From a virus: a DNA stretch of 64,000 bases. A program made the position numbers and the translations under genes. The notes under the pieces were generated by a model that saw nothing but the letters and a program-made list of their open reading frames with translations, searched no databases and was not told where the DNA came from. The stretch is from positions 18,397 to 82,396 of the IMG/VR virus record IMGVR_UViG_3300013123_000005. One strand, written 5' to 3'. Each line of letters begins with the position of its first letter. Positions within the stretch are counted from its first letter, which is position 1. Below are positions 41,999 through 51,154 of this stretch, one piece after another.

Positions 41999-42910
41999 AT
42001 GGGATTTTTAGATAATTCAGGTGACATTATTCTCGATGCCGTATTGACGGATGCTGGTCGAAAGTTGCTGGCAAAAGGAGATGGTTCTTTCCGAATCACT
42101 CAGTTTGCTTTGTTTGATGATGAAATTGATTACGGTCTGTATGATAGTTCTCATCCATCTGGAAGTGCTTATTACGACTTGGAGATCATGAGAACGCCAA
42201 TCTTTGAGGCGTTTACGAACAATGCTTCTTCTGGCAAGTCGAGGCTCATGACGATCCCTAGAACAAATTTGCTATATCTGCCAGTTATGAAGATTAATGA
42301 TACAAGGCACCCGACAACGATTGACAGCAAAGACGTTTATGTTGTTGCAGTTGATACAGACACGTTTACGGCTGTACGCGATGATCTAGGTGCTTTGAAT
42401 TTGACAGCTTTGATTATGGACGGATCGAAGAATTTTGGCCAAGGTGGTGTACAAGTTGATCAAGGACTCGACACGACAGCGATATCTCCAGTCAATCCAC
42501 TAGATGCGGATTTGACAGAGACAGCTTATATTGTCGAGATGGATAATCGCTTTGGAGCAGTATTGAAGATCAGCAATACGGAAAATCCAACGGCAGTATC
42601 ATCTTATATTGACGATGACGATATGGCAAGTTATTATTTGTCAAGCAATGATCCAGATTACGTGTTCCCCAACAAGGACACAACAGTATCGAATGGTCAG
42701 GTGATCGCCGGTCCTCGTGGAAATTCTCTGCAATTCAGAATCAAGTCTTCAGTTAATCTTCAAGAGAGCGATTATTATTTTACTCGATATGGTAAGACAA
42801 TTACGATTAATGACAGCAATTATTATATCATTGAAACAAATGTTCGCGTATCTGGTGCAACTACAGGTGGAAGCGTTGTTGTTCCACTTACTTACATTAA
42901 GCAAGTATAA
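41999..42910 (+). CDS. Conserved virion protein, 303 aa
   Basis: The N-terminus GFLDNSGDIILDAVLTDAGR followed by KLLAKGDGSFRITQFALFDD resembles the protein at 36674 (LT-x-x-G-x-x-L-x-A-x-G-x-F-x-x-x-x-F-x-x-x-DD-x-I-x-Y), so the two share a module. The remainder is beta-rich with Thr/Asp. Such proteins are frequent in large myoviruses and are found in virions; exact position unknown. Confidence 0.6.
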   Translation: MGFLDNSGDIILDAVLTDAGRKLLAKGDGSFRITQFALFDDEIDYGLYDSSHPSGSAYYDLEIMRTPIFEAFTNNASSGKSRLMTIPRTNLLYLPVMKINDTRHPTTIDSKDVYVVAVDTDTFTAVRDDLGALNLTALIMDGSKNFGQGGVQVDQGLDTTAISPVNPLDADLTETAYIVEMDNRFGAVLKISNTENPTAVSSYIDDDDMASYYLSSNDPDYVFPNKDTTVSNGQVIAGPRGNSLQFRIKSSVNLQESDYYFTRYGKTITINDSNYYIIETNVRVSGATTGGSVVVPLTYIKQV

Positions 42911-42929
42911 GAAATAAGGAGAGAATATA

Positions 42930-43943
42930 ATGGCTTCTATGTTTAAGCAATTATTAGCTAGCGATAAGGCGACCGTAAGAACGCCTTTGTATGAAGGAAT
43001 TCCAATGACGGGAACTTTGTTCAATGGTACTGACTATGCTGGCTTTCCAGATGAAGAGAATATTAAGAAGTATTCTCATGGTATTTTTGAATCGGTATAT
43101 GATTATCCTTATTTGAGTTCCTCAGCGAATCATTTGTTTGATTTGTCGTTTGGCTTTGCATCAAGCTCAATTTACAATACGACTGGTGTTGTTGATGCAG
43201 ACAAGAAAATTAACATGTACAATCAAATGTGTCAGATGTTGATGGGATTTGACGATGATGGAAAGGTAAAACCATTGAAAAATCCCGAGACTGGTGCAGA
43301 AATGAAGGAAGTCTTCCTTATCGATCTTTCTCGATTAGTTTACAAGGATGAAATTAAGAAGGGCTCAGTGAATCTGTATTATTTTGACGATACCTCTTAT
43401 TCTACGTCCTGTGATTCGGGAGAAATTTGTCACGGTTATGAAGCCGGTAGTATTTATATTGATTCACCGGTTGGTGAATATTCTTCAATATATGTCACAA
43501 TATCGCCCGAGGATAATTGTGGAATGGTATTTTATCAGGCTGGTGCGATATTGTTGTCGGGCTCTAGTTGGGCTATAGAAGAGGCTAACGGTTCGGCTGA
43601 CACGTTTGCAGATCTCTTTACTTCCGGCAGTATCGAAGAGATTTGTGACGGTTTCAGACACCGAATTTGTAATCTTCAACTAACAAACACTACAGAGCTT
43701 TTTAGTCAGATGTATTTCTGCCGGGCAAATAATAACGAGTTTAACTATTCTAGTAATCCCACGTATCTTTCTAGTAGCCAGATTGTCACAAAAGACGTGG
43801 CTAGCGATCCAGCAGTTTCGTATTTAACGGGAGTTGGTCTTTTCTCTGCTAAAGGAGAACTGTTAGCCACAGCTAAGTTATCGGAACCATTGAAGAAAAC
43901 AAGCAGTACAGAGTTAAACATTAAAATCAGGCTCGATTGGTAA
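42930..43943 (+). CDS. Virion protein, paralogue of the 44408 product
   Basis: A 337-aa beta-rich protein behind AAGGAGAGAA. The central block YKDEIKKGSVNLYYFDD and the final LLATAKLSEPLKKTSSTELN match the protein at 44408 (GSKIQKGSVKLSF, IAIASLAEPLRKLQEREYT), so they arose by duplication. The C-terminal 'NPxYLSSS' segment is also shared. Probably a virion surface or tail-associated protein. Confidence 0.6.
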   Translation: MASMFKQLLASDKATVRTPLYEGIPMTGTLFNGTDYAGFPDEENIKKYSHGIFESVYDYPYLSSSANHLFDLSFGFASSSIYNTTGVVDADKKINMYNQMCQMLMGFDDDGKVKPLKNPETGAEMKEVFLIDLSRLVYKDEIKKGSVNLYYFDDTSYSTSCDSGEICHGYEAGSIYIDSPVGEYSSIYVTISPEDNCGMVFYQAGAILLSGSSWAIEEANGSADTFADLFTSGSIEEICDGFRHRICNLQLTNTTELFSQMYFCRANNNEFNYSSNPTYLSSSQIVTKDVASDPAVSYLTGVGLFSAKGELLATAKLSEPLKKTSSTELNIKIRLDW

Positions 43944-43973
43944 TTTAAGGAAATTTAAGGAAATCAACGATTT

Positions 43974-44405
43974 ATGAATCTTAAAAAGATGATAAACGAG
44001 GCTTTCGAAGATCACATTAAGCAAGCCCAAGAAAAGCAACCAGAAATTATTCGTCATATCAAGTTGCAACTTCAAAGATTCGTTGAAGATGAATCGGTAT
44101 TCACAGATATGATCGATGCTTTTGAACGCATTATCCGTATGGCTATGGCAGATAATACTTCTGATTCTGTTGACAAGATTGCAAGAGATCTAGACTTAGC
44201 TCCAGCTTTTGTCAGTTTTCATACCAGAATAGCGAAGAGAGATAAGAGCGATGGTTTACTGAATAAGTCGATTGACGTTAAACAGATTGCTTCAACAATT
44301 CAGAAACCAAAAGCCAGAGAATATGTACCTTCCTATCGTGATGAGAATGAAATGATTTATGGCAATTCTTATTCAGAGCCCGGTGGACATAGAACGGGAG
44401 ATTAA
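43974..44405 (+). CDS. Helical protein with capsid-targeting-like N-terminus
   Basis: A 143-aa protein that begins MNLKKMINEAFEDHIKQA, the shortest form of the I-x-E-A helix motif shared by several proteins in this window (cleavage predicted after Glu9). A helical core follows (IRHIKLQLQRFVEDESVFTD, DMIDAFERIIRMAMADNTSD), then a polar tail. It lies between two duplicated virion genes. If the motif is a capsid-targeting signal, this is a candidate internal head protein. Confidence 0.55.
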   Translation: MNLKKMINEAFEDHIKQAQEKQPEIIRHIKLQLQRFVEDESVFTDMIDAFERIIRMAMADNTSDSVDKIARDLDLAPAFVSFHTRIAKRDKSDGLLNKSIDVKQIASTIQKPKAREYVPSYRDENEMIYGNSYSEPGGHRTGD

Positions 44406-44407
44406 TT

Positions 44408-45517
44408 TTGTCATATCTTTTTCAGTTCGATCAAGATGATATTATTCATTCAACAAACGAGGCGCATCCTCGTTCAGAGATGATAATCTTGTCAGATGGA
44501 ACAAAACAATGTTCTTGGGAGCCTTCTGAAAGAAATGCCGATGGTTATTTGACCTATGGGCTGTCTGCTTCAAGTGGACAGTTTGTATATAAAGATTCTT
44601 CGAATGCTGATAGTTTTCCGACAGCATCATACGGAGAACAGATTCAATTAAATTCTGGAATGACAACTGCTTCGATTTCTTTATACAAATATTGGACAGG
44701 TTTCGATACTTCAAGCTACGAACAATATTTGTCAGCCATCAAGTCAACACTAAAGTACAACACTCTTCTAAGTCCTCATTTTGCTTTTAGCTCGTCCTAT
44801 GGTGACAAGAGCGCTCAAGAGATGCTGATGATCAGCATTCCAGAGGCATTTTACGGAAGCAAAATACAAAAAGGATCTGTCAAGTTAAGTTTTCTTGAAA
44901 CTGAAGTGCTGTTTGGTACTCTAGAAGATTCAAATCAAAATGGCGAATTAATTCAGACGTTTGGTGCAACCGGATCTGGATTAGTAGCTGGAGTTGTACT
45001 ATATGATGAAGGCATTATCCTATTGACTGGTTCTTGGATCATTGATGACAGCATCGATGGATTGACTTATTCCGGAACATATCCGACTTGGAACACAGAT
45101 GGCAAGCCTAGGTGGTGTTATTGGGGCGCAGACAATACAGATGAAAGTTTTCCATCATATACTTTGGAGTTTAATGGAACAGTACAGACGCCAGTGATTT
45201 TGATGTATGCTCATGCACCAAAAGGATCGTTGAACCATTCCAATAATCCATCGTTTGTTGATCGAAATGATATGACAAGATATTTGAATTTTGCTAGCAG
45301 TTCTCATGGTTTTTATGAAGATGAGAAGGTAGGCTTAACCAACTCTATTTATTCAGAGTACAACGATGTACACAAAGATTTTCGAAAGCAAACATATATT
45401 TCGAAAGTTGCCGTTCTCGATGAAGACAAGAACGTAATTGCAATTGCCAGTTTAGCAGAGCCATTACGCAAACTTCAAGAGCGAGAGTACACGATAAAGA
45501 TTTCGATTGACGGATAA
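44408..45517 (+). CDS. Virion protein, paralogue of the 42930 product
   Basis: A 369-aa beta-rich, Ser/Thr-rich protein starting with TTG. It shares the SKIQKGSVKLSF block, the NHSNNPSFVDRND segment and the C-terminal AVLDEDKNVIAIASLAEPLR with the product of 42930. The separation by one small gene is consistent with an old tandem duplication. Likely a virion component of the same layer as its paralogue. Confidence 0.6.
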   Translation: MSYLFQFDQDDIIHSTNEAHPRSEMIILSDGTKQCSWEPSERNADGYLTYGLSASSGQFVYKDSSNADSFPTASYGEQIQLNSGMTTASISLYKYWTGFDTSSYEQYLSAIKSTLKYNTLLSPHFAFSSSYGDKSAQEMLMISIPEAFYGSKIQKGSVKLSFLETEVLFGTLEDSNQNGELIQTFGATGSGLVAGVVLYDEGIILLTGSWIIDDSIDGLTYSGTYPTWNTDGKPRWCYWGADNTDESFPSYTLEFNGTVQTPVILMYAHAPKGSLNHSNNPSFVDRNDMTRYLNFASSSHGFYEDEKVGLTNSIYSEYNDVHKDFRKQTYISKVAVLDEDKNVIAIASLAEPLRKLQEREYTIKISIDG

Positions 45518-45530
45518 GGAAGCAAATACA

Positions 45531-45707
45531 ATGAATTTAGCCAAAGAACAACTTAAGAAAATGATTCAAGAAGCTTTGAGCGAGGTTCTTTCAGAAGCCA
45601 CCTTTCAAGATAAAGTGAACGCTATCAAGAGAAGCGGAAAGTCAGAAGAGAGTGCTAAAAAGATTGCCGGTGCAATGGTAAGGGATGAAAAGAAAAAGGG
45701 CAAATAG
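45531..45707 (+). CDS. Small capsid-targeting-motif protein, 58 aa
   Basis: Begins MNLAKEQLKKMIQEALSEVL, a clear example of the shared amphipathic helix with I-Q-E|A. The second part, QDKVNAIKRSGKSEESAKKI followed by AGAMVRDEKKKGK, is Lys-rich and resembles the small 'S-x-E-S-A-K-K-I-A-G' helix pair of many phage proteins. Very basic after the predicted cut, which suits DNA binding inside a head. ATG 45531 is preferred over an in-frame start at 45507. Confidence 0.6.
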   Translation: MNLAKEQLKKMIQEALSEVLSEATFQDKVNAIKRSGKSEESAKKIAGAMVRDEKKKGK

Positions 45708-45709
45708 CA

Positions 45710-45913
45710 ATGCAAATTACTCGTGAAGAATTAAAAAGAATCATTTGGAAGACTCTTCAAGAGATTTTGGATGATAAGAAAGAGGCTGCTCAGACAACCG
45801 TTGGCATTGTTCAAGATGTAAGTCAATTGTATGCTCAGAAACAGAAGAATTATCGCAAGGATGCTGAAACAAAGCCCAAGAAAGAAAAGAAGTGTGATTG
45901 CGATGGCAAATAA
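45710..45913 (+). CDS. Small capsid-targeting-motif protein, 67 aa
   Basis: Begins MQITREELKRIIWKTLQEIL, the same helix with the cut site shifted to L-Q-E|I. The rest is polar (AQTTVGIVQDVSQLYAQKQK) and ends KKEKKCDCDGK, Lys-rich with a Cys-x-Cys end. Tandem with the 45531 gene, 2 nt after its stop. Function unknown beyond the motif. Confidence 0.55.
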   Translation: MQITREELKRIIWKTLQEILDDKKEAAQTTVGIVQDVSQLYAQKQKNYRKDAETKPKKEKKCDCDGK

Positions 45914-46121
45914 ACGAGTTTTAATAGAAGCAGAGCAAAGACAAGTGCTGTCTGGATTTACAAAGTCAACTCTTAATGCTCTTAGGATTGCAATGGATAA
46001 TGGCGTAACTGCTAGCCAACTAACAAGTGTTTTAACGAAGCTGTCAAGTCCAGATACAATCAATAGATTAAAAGCCACAGCTGGTGGCACAGATTCTATG
46101 TCAAGAGAGATTAATTCATGA
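45903..46121 (+). CDS. Small helical protein, 72 aa
   Basis: ATG 45903 overlaps the end of the previous gene. The protein reads MANKRVLIEAEQRQVLSGFT, then LNALRIAMDNGVTASQLTSV. The L-I-E-A near the start may be another form of the shared N-terminal motif, though the helix before it is only a few residues long. A 9-codon frame (46118-46147, MKLEEIVLS) overlaps its end. No known family. Confidence 0.5.
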   Translation: MANKRVLIEAEQRQVLSGFTKSTLNALRIAMDNGVTASQLTSVLTKLSSPDTINRLKATAGGTDSMSREINS

Positions 46122-46161
46122 AATTAGAAGAAATAGTTTTATCTTAAAAGAGTAAAAACAA

Positions 46162-46716
46162 ATGCTTTTAGGTGCTGATCTTTCAACTAGCATATGCGGT
46201 ATATCTGTTCTTGACGATGATGGCAAATTAGTTCTCTCAGAAGCCATCGATCTTCGCAATAAAAACAAATACAAAACATTAAACGAAAAAGCAGATTGTG
46301 TACGCAAGCACTTAACTGATATTGCTACAATCTATCCAATCGAAAAAGTCTATATCGAAAAGTCTCTGTTTATGTTCACAAGTGGGAAATCTTCTGTGAC
46401 AACACTGTTTCTGTTGGCAGGATTTAACACGCTTGTCAGCTATTTTTGCTATGATATCTTCAAGGTAGAGCCAGAATATATTTCAGCTACCACTGCCAGA
46501 AAAAGAGTCGGAATCGTGCTTGACAAATCTCAAGACACCAAAAAGCAGATTGTTGATTTTGCTAGACAGGAACCCGGTTTTAGTGTATCTTGGACTCCAA
46601 GTGGAAACTACGTACCATCGTGTGCTGACAGAGCAGATGCCTGGGTAGTTGCCAAAGCCTGTTGGATGGGTTCTAAGAGTGCAAAATCAAGCAGAAAAGC
46701 TAAAGATACTGACTGA
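46162..46716 (+). CDS. RuvC-like Holliday-junction resolvase
   Basis: A 184-aa RNase H-fold nuclease. Asp5 in LLGADLSTSICGISVLD, a Glu in VYIEKSLFMFTSG and an Asp pair in CADRADAWVVAKA form the RuvC-type metal site. RuvC cuts four-way junctions symmetrically; in phages such genes clear recombination intermediates before packaging and could replace T4 gp49. It overlaps the primase gene by 38 nt from the preferred start, within a DNA-metabolism block. Confidence 0.8.
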   Translation: MLLGADLSTSICGISVLDDDGKLVLSEAIDLRNKNKYKTLNEKADCVRKHLTDIATIYPIEKVYIEKSLFMFTSGKSSVTTLFLLAGFNTLVSYFCYDIFKVEPEYISATTARKRVGIVLDKSQDTKKQIVDFARQEPGFSVSWTPSGNYVPSCADRADAWVVAKACWMGSKSAKSSRKAKDTD

Positions 46717-47629
46717 CATTTTAGGCGATTTCTATCTTACTGGAGTCGAGAGGCTTTTCGCTTGTCCTAAGTGTCAGCACGATAAACGAAAACTTAGCAT
46801 CAATCTTCAAAAATCAAAATTTAAATGTTGGCACTGCGACTGGAGAGGAAATCTCAATCGTCTTGTCAAGCAACTTGGTAATCAAACTCAAAGAACTGTT
46901 TGGAAAGAATTGACTGGACAAGTCGATTACGATCTCGGTTCTGTCAATGAAGATATGTTCTCGGAGCATATCGAAGAAGAAATAATCGAACCAATCGAGT
47001 TGCCAACAGATTTCGTTAGTTTAGTTAAGAACACATATACATCAAGTGATAAAGCCGCCCTGAAGTATCTCAAATCGAGAGGGTTAACAACCAGAGATAT
47101 TTTTCAATGGAAAATTGGGTACTGTGCCAAGGGTGATTACAAGCAACGAATTATTGTACCTTCTTTTGATTGTCAGGGAGAGCTAAACTACTTTGTCGGA
47201 AGAACCTATGTCGACAGCAATTACAAGTATTGGAATCCAAAAGTTCCAAAGAACATGATTTTTAATGAGCTTTATGTTGACTGGAAAAAAGAGATTGTTT
47301 TGGTCGAAGGCGTCTTCGATCAATTCGTGGCTGGCACTAATTCGATTGCCCTCTTGGGAAGCTCTCTAGACGAACACAACGCCCTATTCCAGCGTGTTGC
47401 GATGTCAGAGACTAGAGTTATAGTGGGTCTTGATCCTGATGCTGAGAAAAAGGCAAATAGGCTCATTTCTGAAATGTTGAAATACGGAATCGAAATTTAT
47501 AAAATGCAAATTGAGAACAAAAAGGATATTGGAGAGATGACCAAGGAAGAATTTCTGGAATGTAAGCGAGAAGCAAAGCCAATGTCAAACGACAACTATC
47601 TTTTGTATCTAATTGAGAGGATTAAGTAA
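46679..47629 (+). CDS. DNA primase (zinc finger + Toprim)
   Basis: A 316-aa protein from GTG 46679 (TTG 46649 would add ten residues). The N-terminus has a four-Cys/His zinc finger, FACPKCQHDKRKLS and FKCWHCDWRGN, as in T4 gp61/DnaG. The C-terminal Toprim domain has VLVEGVFDQFV (E of the E-G-x-x-D) and VIVGLDPDAEKKAN (D-x-D). It makes RNA primers for lagging-strand synthesis. T4 gp61 is of similar size. No replicative helicase is encoded nearby in the window. Confidence 0.85.
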   Translation: MQNQAEKLKILTDILGDFYLTGVERLFACPKCQHDKRKLSINLQKSKFKCWHCDWRGNLNRLVKQLGNQTQRTVWKELTGQVDYDLGSVNEDMFSEHIEEEIIEPIELPTDFVSLVKNTYTSSDKAALKYLKSRGLTTRDIFQWKIGYCAKGDYKQRIIVPSFDCQGELNYFVGRTYVDSNYKYWNPKVPKNMIFNELYVDWKKEIVLVEGVFDQFVAGTNSIALLGSSLDEHNALFQRVAMSETRVIVGLDPDAEKKANRLISEMLKYGIEIYKMQIENKKDIGEMTKEEFLECKREAKPMSNDNYLLYLIERIK

Positions 47630-47634
47630 TAACA

Positions 47635-50600
47635 ATGAAGATAGCAGCTTTTTCAGATCTCCACGTAAAGACTCTCAAGTATCATGAAGAATATCTTGCC
47701 GTATTTCAGGAGTTTTATAAGGATCTTCGAGAACAAAAGCCTGACGTAATTGTATGCGCTGGCGACATTGCTCACTCAAAGGTTGTGCTGTCGCCAGAAT
47801 ACTTCTCTATTGCCGCCAAGCTGTTCAAAGAGTTGGCTTCTATTGCGCCATTGTATATCCTAGCTGGTAATCATGATGCTTCCTTTCGTGGCATGACGCT
47901 TCGCAATGCTTCTAGACTTGATGCTATTACTCCAATCATCGAAGCTCTTGATAATTCAAATATTCACTATATGAAGCAGTCTGGAGAATACAACATCAAT
48001 GACAATATAGTCTTAAATGCAATGTCGTTGTTTGATGTAGATGGTTGGATGCAGCCAACAGATCCAAGCAAGATCAATGTAGCAGTTTTTCATGGAGCGA
48101 TCATCGACGCTTCAACAGACGTTGGCTATACGGTTGATCGTAGTTCTGGAATTGATCTGAGTTATTTTGATTCGTTTGATGCAGCAATTTTTGGAGACAT
48201 TCATCGTCGTCAATTCTTTTCGAACACCCGAGGATATGTCGGTAGTTTGATTCAGCAGAATCATGGGGAAGGCGTAGAGAAAGGCTATAGTATTTGGCTC
48301 ATTAAAAACAAGAATGATATCAGCGTAGAATTTAGACCTCTTCGCAATCCAAAGCCATTCATTACTGTCAATTTGGATCTGGCAGGTAATGTTCCTGCAA
48401 ATCTAGAGATTCCAGTTGGTTCACATGTGCGTGTGGTTGCTCATTCTTATATCAGTCTAGACAAGATGCGAAAGTCTCTCGATGTTGTCAAATCGAAGTA
48501 TTTGCCAGAAGATATTTCCTTTGTTAACAAGATTGACGAGACAAAGTTACAAGAGAGTGTTGCTGTATCTTCTGTTGTTCGCGGTGAAAATCTTCGTTAT
48601 GATGAAGTACAAGAACGAATGATTCGAGATTATCTGAAAGATTTTAAGCCTGATGATGAAACCATGACTTCGATTTTGAAGTTAAATAATCAATATAATG
48701 CTGCAATTAAGAACGATGAAGAAGTCGCTCGTAATGTTCAGTGGTCTGTCAAAAAGATTGAATGGGATAATTTGTTCAATTACGGTTCTGGCAACTATAT
48801 GAATTATGAGCAATTAAGCGGAGTTGCAGCTTTACTAGGAAAAAGTTTTGTAGGAAAAACTTCTACCATTGATGCCCTATTGTTCGGATTATTCAATACT
48901 ACTTCAAAGAACGAAAGAAAGAATGTCAACGTAGTCAATCAACACAAGAATGATGCCGTTGTTCGTCTATGGCTTGAAGCAAATGGAATCTCTTATCGTA
49001 TTGAAAGACGAGTAGAAAAGTACGTTAAGCGGCTTCATGGAGTTGAAACAATCGAAGCTAAGACGGACGTTGATTTTTGGGAAATGCAAGCTGATGGAAT
49101 AGAAATTTCAAGAAATGGAGATACCAGAAGCGATACAGATAGGAACATTCGTACAATTTTTGGAACGGTTGAAGATTTTCTTTTGACTTCGTTATCTTCT
49201 CAGCATGGAGGTTTGCAGTATATCTTTGAGGGTTCAACGAAGCGCAAGGAAATTCTTGCTCGCTTTTTGGATCTTGACAGCTTTGACAAGAAGTTCAAGT
49301 TAGCCAAAGAAGATTCTTCGACCATCAAGGGAGCCTTGAAGCGCGTTGAAGGAATCGATTATGATACGACACTTTCACATGCCAGAACAAAGCTGCACCT
49401 CAATGAAAAAGAAGCTCAAAGAGTCGAGAACAAGCTGACAGAAATCAACAAGACTATTGCGGACAACCAGAATCAGATTGATTCATTTAAGCAGCAGTTG
49501 GCTTTGATTCCAAAGGATATCAAGGAAATTACTGAGACAGAAGAAGAACTAGCTAAGAAGCTAATTCAACAAGATGCATTGACTTCGGAAAGAGATTCTT
49601 TGCTGGATCGCAATGAAGAGCTTAACAAGCTTATCGCGAAGTTGAATCATTTGCTTGATACGTTTGATATTGAAGGTTGTCGAAAGCAACAAGATTTAAT
49701 CGAGCAACTATCTTCTGAAGCCAGGAAGATTGAAGAAAAAGTTGCAGAACTTAATAGAAACAAGTTGACAAATGATAAGAAGACTCAATTGCTTCTTGAG
49801 GTTCCTTGTGGAGAACAGTTTCCTGCGTGCAAGTTTATTCGAGATGCGTTCAAGGCAAAGACAGAGAACGAGTACGTTTGTAATAATCTAAAGTTGCAGT
49901 CAGAACAGCTTGAAAAATTGACAGCAGACAAGGAAGCATTGCAGCCAACAAAAATTGAGGATCTACTATACAAATATGCCGAATTAGCCTCTCAGAAGAC
50001 AGAGTTTGAGCAGGAGGTACTAACTAACCAGACTCTAATTGAAAAGGATGAAAACGCCCTTTCTGTGCTTATAGGATACGTTTCTGAGTTGCAGCAGAGA
50101 ATTGCAAAGAGCAAGGCAGATCAAAAGCTGATTGATAGCGCCAAGAGTCTGCTTGAGCAATTATCTGAAGCGGAAAAGTTGTCAATCAAATATGCTAAAG
50201 AACTCAGTAGGCTAACAACACAACGTCTTGAAGCCTATAAGACACATGGTAAACTTGAAGGTGAAATCAACTCTGTAACCGAAAAGATCGAAGAGCGAGA
50301 AACATTAAGAAATGAATTTGCGTCTTATGATTTGTTCATGCGTTGTATGCATTCTAACGGTATCAGTTACGACATTATCAAGAGTATGCTTCCAGTTTTA
50401 AATAATGAAGTTGCGAAGGTTCTAGCAAATATTGTTGATTTTGAAGTGTTTTTCGAAAATAATGATGATCGGTTGGACATTTTCATTAAGCATCCAAAGC
50501 ATGAGTCTCGTCCAATTGAGATGGGTTCTGGAGCAGAGAAAACAATTGCTGCAATGGCAATTCGATTGGCTTTAACGAAGATTGGCAATTTACCAAAATT

Positions 50601-50796
50601 TTCAACCTTTATTTTGGACGAGCCTGCTACCGGACTTGATGAAGAACGAATGGAAGGGTTTATTCGTGTTTTCGACTTGTTGAAGCTTCAATTTAGGTTG
50701 GTGATTCTCATTTCTCACCTTGATAGTCTCAAAGATGTAGCCGATTTGATCATCACGATTGATAAGGTTGATGGCTACGCCTCCGTTCGGATCTGA
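47635..50796 (+). CDS. SbcD-SbcC (Mre11-Rad50) fusion nuclease/ATPase
   Basis: A 1053-aa single chain combining two normally separate proteins. Residues 1-~360 are an Mre11/SbcD/gp47 phosphoesterase: SDLH (D8, H10), AGD44, GNH80D, VFH153G and GDIH190. Residues ~370-1053 are a Rad50/SbcC/gp46 ATPase: Walker A GKSFVGKTS (402-410), coiled coil, a hook-like CGEQFPAC (725-732), coiled coil, signature GSGAEKT (964-970), Walker B FILDEPATGLDE (from 992) and H-loop His1028. The hook has C-x6-C rather than the usual C-x2-C. It would process DNA ends for recombination-dependent replication. There is no stop or start at the junction. Confidence 0.9.
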   Translation: MKIAAFSDLHVKTLKYHEEYLAVFQEFYKDLREQKPDVIVCAGDIAHSKVVLSPEYFSIAAKLFKELASIAPLYILAGNHDASFRGMTLRNASRLDAITPIIEALDNSNIHYMKQSGEYNINDNIVLNAMSLFDVDGWMQPTDPSKINVAVFHGAIIDASTDVGYTVDRSSGIDLSYFDSFDAAIFGDIHRRQFFSNTRGYVGSLIQQNHGEGVEKGYSIWLIKNKNDISVEFRPLRNPKPFITVNLDLAGNVPANLEIPVGSHVRVVAHSYISLDKMRKSLDVVKSKYLPEDISFVNKIDETKLQESVAVSSVVRGENLRYDEVQERMIRDYLKDFKPDDETMTSILKLNNQYNAAIKNDEEVARNVQWSVKKIEWDNLFNYGSGNYMNYEQLSGVAALLGKSFVGKTSTIDALLFGLFNTTSKNERKNVNVVNQHKNDAVVRLWLEANGISYRIERRVEKYVKRLHGVETIEAKTDVDFWEMQADGIEISRNGDTRSDTDRNIRTIFGTVEDFLLTSLSSQHGGLQYIFEGSTKRKEILARFLDLDSFDKKFKLAKEDSSTIKGALKRVEGIDYDTTLSHARTKLHLNEKEAQRVENKLTEINKTIADNQNQIDSFKQQLALIPKDIKEITETEEELAKKLIQQDALTSERDSLLDRNEELNKLIAKLNHLLDTFDIEGCRKQQDLIEQLSSEARKIEEKVAELNRNKLTNDKKTQLLLEVPCGEQFPACKFIRDAFKAKTENEYVCNNLKLQSEQLEKLTADKEALQPTKIEDLLYKYAELASQKTEFEQEVLTNQTLIEKDENALSVLIGYVSELQQRIAKSKADQKLIDSAKSLLEQLSEAEKLSIKYAKELSRLTTQRLEAYKTHGKLEGEINSVTEKIEERETLRNEFASYDLFMRCMHSNGISYDIIKSMLPVLNNEVAKVLANIVDFEVFFENNDDRLDIFIKHPKHESRPIEMGSGAEKTIAAMAIRLALTKIGNLPKFSTFILDEPATGLDEERMEGFIRVFDLLKLQFRLVILISHLDSLKDVADLIITIDKVDGYASVRI

Positions 50797-50851
50797 GTCG
50801 CTCACATTCTAGCCCTCTAATTACAATAGAATTCGATTAAGGAACTTTCAA

Positions 50852-51154
50852 ATGAACGATAAGATCCATCTTAAGCAAGAACAGCTAACAGTACTAATCA
50901 AGGAGGCTTTGAAAGAAATCGTCGACGATCATCTTAATGAAGAAGCTGGAGAATTATACGGATATGATAGGTATTATTCGGCTGGTATTCTTGATGGTTC
51001 AGTTGGCAAGGAAATGAATGATTCGGTTTCTCGTGGATTAAAGGGTGGTACTGCGAAAAAGGCTTATGAAGAGGGCTATGCTGTAGGGCTTAAACAATGG
51101 GTAGCTCGACAGCCAATTAAGAAAGTTCAACAAGCTCCAAGGTGGGAGGAATAA
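50852..51154 (+). CDS. Capsid-targeting-motif protein, 100 aa
   Basis: Begins MNDKIHLKQEQLTVLIKEAL and continues KEIVDDHLNEEAGELYG. The helix ends I-K-E|A, with more L/I-x-E sites after it. The second half (YDRYYSAGILDGSVGKEMND, then GLKGGTAKKAYEEGYAVGLK) is Gly/Lys-rich. It lies just upstream of a small membrane protein and 1.4 kb before terminase. Candidate internal or core head protein. Confidence 0.55.
   Translation: MNDKIHLKQEQLTVLIKEALKEIVDDHLNEEAGELYGYDRYYSAGILDGSVGKEMNDSVSRGLKGGTAKKAYEEGYAVGLKQWVARQPIKKVQQAPRWEE

Noticed and set aside
46118-46147. 9-codon frame MKLEEIVLS as a gene
   Set aside because: Too short to support; it may be the decayed start of another targeting-motif gene but could be chance.
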